The position numbers were made by a program, and so were the translations under genes. Positions 60,669 through 64,000 of a DNA stretch of 64,000 nucleotides are shown here, piece after piece (the stretch's first letter is position 1; each line of letters opens with the position of its first letter). Under the pieces are notes generated by a model that was not told the origin of the DNA, searched no databases, and worked only from the letters and a program-made list of their open reading frames with translations. Origin of the DNA: Torreya grandis (taxonomy: Eukaryota; Streptophyta; Pinopsida; Cupressales; Taxaceae); the NCBI GenBank assembly GCA_037957365.1, contig JARHVA010000349.1, positions 4,080,501-4,144,500 of the forward strand, written 5' to 3'.

Positions 60669-60904
60669 GTGGTATCAAATTAGTTTTTCTTGAGAGTGTA
60701 TGATCCCAAGGATGATGTCAGGCTACAAAAAGCTTGGGTGAAAAAATAGAGCTTCCAAACTATCCACCTATTCACTCCAAATGACCTCAAATGGTGGATA
60801 ACACTGAGACATCCAATCCTTTTAATAATATGATGAATGAAGCCCTCCAACAACAAAAAGCATATATGATACAATAATTCATACAAATTTTTTAACAAAT
60901 ATTG

Positions 60905-61640
60905 ATGGGAAATTCTAGCTCCTCATCTGCACCCCCACATCCTTTTAGTGTCCCAACACCCTTCAAAGTTCAAGGGAATTTTGATATCCCTACATTTGAA
61001 GGCAAAATAAATGATGATGTAGTAGAAAATTGGTTGGATCTATTATCTTCCTATTTTTCTATAAATAAATTCACCAATAAAGAAAAGATCACTTTTGATC
61101 TTTTAAAATCATCATTGCCTATCAAAAATTGGTGGAAAGTGTACAAGAATTTATTCAGTACAAATGCTATTGGCCTTGAGGAGGAACCTACCTAGGATGA
61201 TTTTATAGAAGTTGTAAAAGAATAATACTACCCCATTGGAGCATATGATGATCTATATATAGAGTGGAAACAAATTCACCAAGGTAAGAAATAGTCTATT
61301 TAAGATTACACTGACATTTTTCATTCTCTATTTGTGAGATTGGGTATCCAAAAAAGTGAGAAAAATAAGGTTATCAGATATCTTGGTTGGATTAAAATGG
61401 TATATATGGAGGGAGAAAGAACTCTTCAATCTAAAAACCCTCGATGAGGTGTACAATTTCATGGTAAAGATTGAGCAAAAACATGGAAGAATGAATACAA
61501 AGAGTTAGCCTACAAAATAGAAAAGTGACAAAGAAAGTCAAATATGAGGCCAAAATTGGAAGAAAAATGAAGGTAAGATTAGGAAATGGTGTGATTATCA
61601 CAAATCTAAAATGCACTCCAAAGAAGAATGTCAAGCCATC
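60905..61640 (+). pseudogene. gag: gag of body 2 (partly open)
   Basis: The ATG at 60905 starts MGNSSSSSAPPHPFSVPTPF. The frame stays open for 96 codons to TAG (61193-61195), covering FDIPTFEGKINDDVVENWLD and KITFDLLKSSLPIKNWW, the N-terminal half of a Retrotrans_gag capsid. After the stop, DDFIEVVKE, YDDLYIEWKQIHQGKK and YTDIFHSLFVRLGI are readable. The zinc motif KWCDYHKSKMHSKEECQAIN is at about 61583-61642. The copy is inactive but better preserved at its start than body 1. Confidence 0.8.
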
Positions 61641-61779
61641 AATTCCCTTCTTTCTGAGTCATAATCCTCAACATCTACTATTCTACCTCATACACACCCT
61701 GCAGTTGAAGAGGATAAAGAAGAGATTGTAGATATGGAGCCCAATGCCATCATTGCTTCATCATAGACCCATGAGGAGA

Positions 61780-62130
61780 GGCTAGATGACAAGGAAAGAT
61801 TGTTTCACTCTAAGTTATGGGTGAAAGGTAAGCCTCTACATTTCATTCTTGATAGTGGGAGCCAAAAGAATTTAATCTCTATTAATGTTGTGAAAAGCAT
61901 AAATTTGTTCATGAAGCCTCACCCAAATCCATATAGTATTGGATGGTTGAGTCCAAGGAGAAACCTCCATTTCACCCTCTAATGTCTTCTCTCATATGCA
62001 ATAAAACCTTTCCAAGATGAGGTCTTATGTGATGTGGTCAATCTAGATGTTTGTGATTTATTCTTTGGTCAACCATTCATGCATGATCAACATGGAATAT
62101 ATGAATCAAGAACTTGAAGGATCAGCCTCA
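61780..62130 (+). pseudogene. Aspartic protease of body 2
   Basis: A 60-codon open stretch (61800-61982) contains KLWVKGKPLHFILDSGS followed by QKNLISINVV, with the D-S-G active site intact. A stop follows NLHFTL. Beyond it, QDEVLCDVVNLDVCDLFFG is readable to about 62070. It is homologous to 59400-59720. Confidence 0.78.
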
Positions 62131-62289
62131 CTCTTGGAACATGGTGCTACAAGGTACCAGAGGTACTACCTTCTACATCTGTCTTCCTGATTAGTGCCAA
62201 GAAATTCATTTTTATGCTAGTCAAGCCACATAAATCCAAAAGGGCTGATGTTGCAATCTTGACTACATAAATAACACAAAAATAGAAGT

Positions 62290-62400
62290 AAATAGATACC
62301 AAGCTAAATAATTTCATATAATTTCATTCATAGACTGATGGTTAGATATAAATGGTGAATAATTAGGCCCTACATAGCTTTATAAAGCACAACTTCACAA
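62290..62400 (+). pseudogene. Integrase scrap of body 2
   Basis: Decayed counterpart of 59920-60000, reading TKLNNFI then a degraded FHPQTDG...MVNN segment. It confirms that both bodies carry the same internal deletion. Confidence 0.65.
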
Positions 62401-62513
62401 ATAAAGTCCATTCTAAGTATGCATTAAGAATCAAATCAAAATACAAATACCACACTTGATGACAAATAATGATGCAATGGGGAAAATTTATTCTCAAGGA
62501 GGGAGGAATCATC

Positions 62514-63047
62514 TGAGCAATATTTTAGGTGATAATTCATGTGATGGTTCTACCGCAATTGGTGGCAAAATTTTCGGGAGCCATAAATTTTACACCATAG
62601 CTCCATTTGACTCCCTATTTGAACCATTGGAAAGATAAGAATGAGGGGAACACCATGAGATGGAAAGAGCTATTATTTTTGGGTTTTAACCCTTGAAAAC
62701 CAAATGTAAGTGACCTAGATTTTAATTTTAATAGAGCAATCTAAAAATAGTAAGTTTATAAAAATAGTAATTCCTCTAATTTTATATTAATATAAATCAT
62801 GGAAGTCAAACCACTTAAACTCCCTCAAGATTGGTGACCTTTCAAGTCTTCCTCCTACCTTAAAAATGTATATAAATGAAGATGTAACCTAAAATGGAAA
62901 GGAGACATCTCTTATCAAAGATAGGCATATTTTTGGGTCTATAAATTTGATCAATAAAACATCTCTTCTCAGAGATAACATTATTACAATTGTGTTGTTC
63001 TCGTTTCTTGAATTATCTTTCAACCAAAGCTTCTAAGTTTTGGATCA
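62514..63047 (+). repeat. LTR c of the three-LTR element (534 bp)
   Basis: Begins TGAGCAATATTTTAGG and ends TTTTGGATCA. It is preceded by GGAGGGAGGAAT (purine tract). It is not followed by a primer site; R2 sequence follows instead. Confidence 0.85.
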
Positions 63048-63215
63048 CTTATATTTCATCTTGAGTGCACTCCTCAGTAATTTTACCCTACATGTTGTCT
63101 TTTATAACTTGATCTTTGGACTTATTATTTTACGTGTGATTTGTATGTGCCTTGCCACTTATATCTTCCTTGCATGCTTCTCAACTTATTTTTTGTTATC
63201 TAATTTTGACCCTCC
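63048..63215. repeat. R2 repeat copy 2, continuation
   Basis: It aligns with 51575-51760 (the GCACTCCTCAGTAA block, then ACGTGTGATTTGT, then CTTCTCAACTTATTTT). This shows that the three-LTR element had split R2. Homology fades at about 63215. Confidence 0.65.
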
Positions 63216-64000
63216 GGTCAAAATAGAAACCCTATAGGTAAAAAATTGAACCGTAGGTGATTTAGGAGGTCTTAGTTGAGTCCAAAATACCTTATTGGCA
63301 TTTTTAAGGTAAATTTGGAAAGATTAAGGTAAGTCTCTTTTATGTGTTTTGGTCTATTTGGGTTTCCTAAGTCAAAAAGGGTCATTTGTTGTGCCTTGAA
63401 AAATCTCTCTTAGGTGATTATGGGTTTATTAACACCATTTTATGTATCAAACATATTTTGATAATGTTTCATAAAGTTTTGAAAAGTTTGAAGATCATTT
63501 ATTAGCTCTAATGTGGTAAATATGCATATAAAGGTGATTTTTAGATAAATTTCTATGTGTCAAAGTTACCACAAAGTAAAAATCCATACCAAACACATTA
63601 AAATGTCCTTTAATCAGTTACCCAACTATCACACCTATCAGAGAAATTGGAATAAAGTTAGATTCTTTATTTTTAACACCATCTTGAGGAGTTAGCAAAC
63701 TTATACAGACTTGTGGAAGTCATGTGTAAGTGGAAAAAAATTAAAAGTGTCCTTTCATATTATATAGTTAGGAACAAACTTTTTAAAAAGTTTTAAACAC
63801 TACAATTTTAGATTTTACAGTGTCCTTTCATATTATATAGGTTGTATAGGTAGAGTTAGGGGTCAAAATTTTGGAAATTTTTTGGGACCCCTATGGGAAT
63901 CCAATTTGTGGAATTGGTATCTATATTGGTTCTCTTAGCTTTATGAATAATTGCTAAGATCCTAGACTATTTTTTGTGAGCTCAAAATACCACAAGCTAA
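63216..64000. other. Unassigned AT-rich sequence at the right edge
   Basis: No gene, repeat end or RNA recognised. A short duplicated segment, TGTCCTTTCATATTATATAG, appears twice, near 63748 and 63821. Confidence 0.45.

Larger units (their letters stand above)
57757..63047 (+). mobile_element. Three-LTR, two-body gag-protease LTR element (non-autonomous gypsy derivative)
   Basis: Three direct LTR copies of about 535 bp (57757-58293, 60135-60668, 62514-63047) separate two homologous bodies of about 1.84 kb (58294-60134, 60669-62513). Each body has an iMet-type primer site, gag, a gag-end CDYHKS-type zinc motif, an aspartic protease, a short integrase scrap (HPQTDGQ region) and a purine tract. 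RT, RNase H and almost all of integrase are missing from both, with the same junction. The layout fits unequal recombination between LTRs of a gag-protease-only family similar to the TR-GAG class described in plants. It interrupts R2 copy 2. A clean target duplication is not visible (TTATT on the left, CTTAT on the right). Confidence 0.85.

Overview
The window is a repeat-dominated stretch of nuclear DNA from a seed plant. Evidence is the AT-rich base composition, plant-type Ty1/copia and Ty3/gypsy retrotransposons primed from initiator-Met tRNA, a plant LINE with a zf-RVT domain, a DUF4371/TTF-type hAT-like transposase, and many long (CA)n and (AT)n microsatellites. A large-genome plant, possibly a gymnosperm, is my inference and the species cannot be read from this sequence. 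I see no intact host gene, tRNA, rRNA or CRISPR array. The only long open frame, 551 codons at about 17.1-18.8 kb, is the reverse transcriptase/RNase H part of a retrotransposon.

Layout. 0.7-6.8 kb: decayed minus-strand LINE copies plus a (CA)n tract. 6.8-12.2 kb: a decayed minus-strand Ty3/gypsy element with LTRs of about 300 bp, whose two flanks do not join up as a simple insertion. 12.2-20.3 kb: a further LINE copy split by a 5.7 kb Ty1/copia element (13890-19582) that has both LTRs, PBS, PPT and a perfect GATGT target duplication, but a pol broken by stops and one frameshift. 20.3-28.9 kb: AT-rich DNA with no recognised gene, holding one dispersed repeat and an (AT)n tract. 29597-51545: a 21.9 kb Ty3/gypsy element of Tekay/Del chromovirus type with LTRs of about 4.5 kb. 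Its body carries about 8.3 kb of foreign DNA between gag and protease, including a decayed hAT-like transposase gene and an inverted array of 21-bp repeats. 51.5-56 kb: a pyrimidine-rich repeat (called R2 here) with a degenerate tandem structure of about 95 bp. 57757-63047: an unusual LTR-body-LTR-body-LTR element whose two bodies keep gag and protease but share one internal deletion that removed RT, RNase H and nearly all of integrase. The R2 repeat resumes at 63048.

How it fits together. The window is a nested record of insertions. LINE copies were host to the copia element. One R2 copy (28.9-29.6 plus 51.5-56 kb) was split by the giant Tekay-like element. A second R2 copy (57.1-57.7 plus 63.05-63.2 kb) was split by the three-LTR element at nearly the same place. 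The copia element is the youngest: about 32 substitutions in 712 aligned LTR bases by my hand count, nearly all transitions. The Tekay-like LTRs differ by roughly one base in ten where I compared them.

Nothing here looks like a functioning new gene system. The most unusual structures are the two-body, three-LTR gag-protease element, the palindromic CCGACGTCGG repeats found both in the copia LTR and inside its pol frame, the 21-bp inverted array, and the 22 kb Tekay-like element with its cargo.
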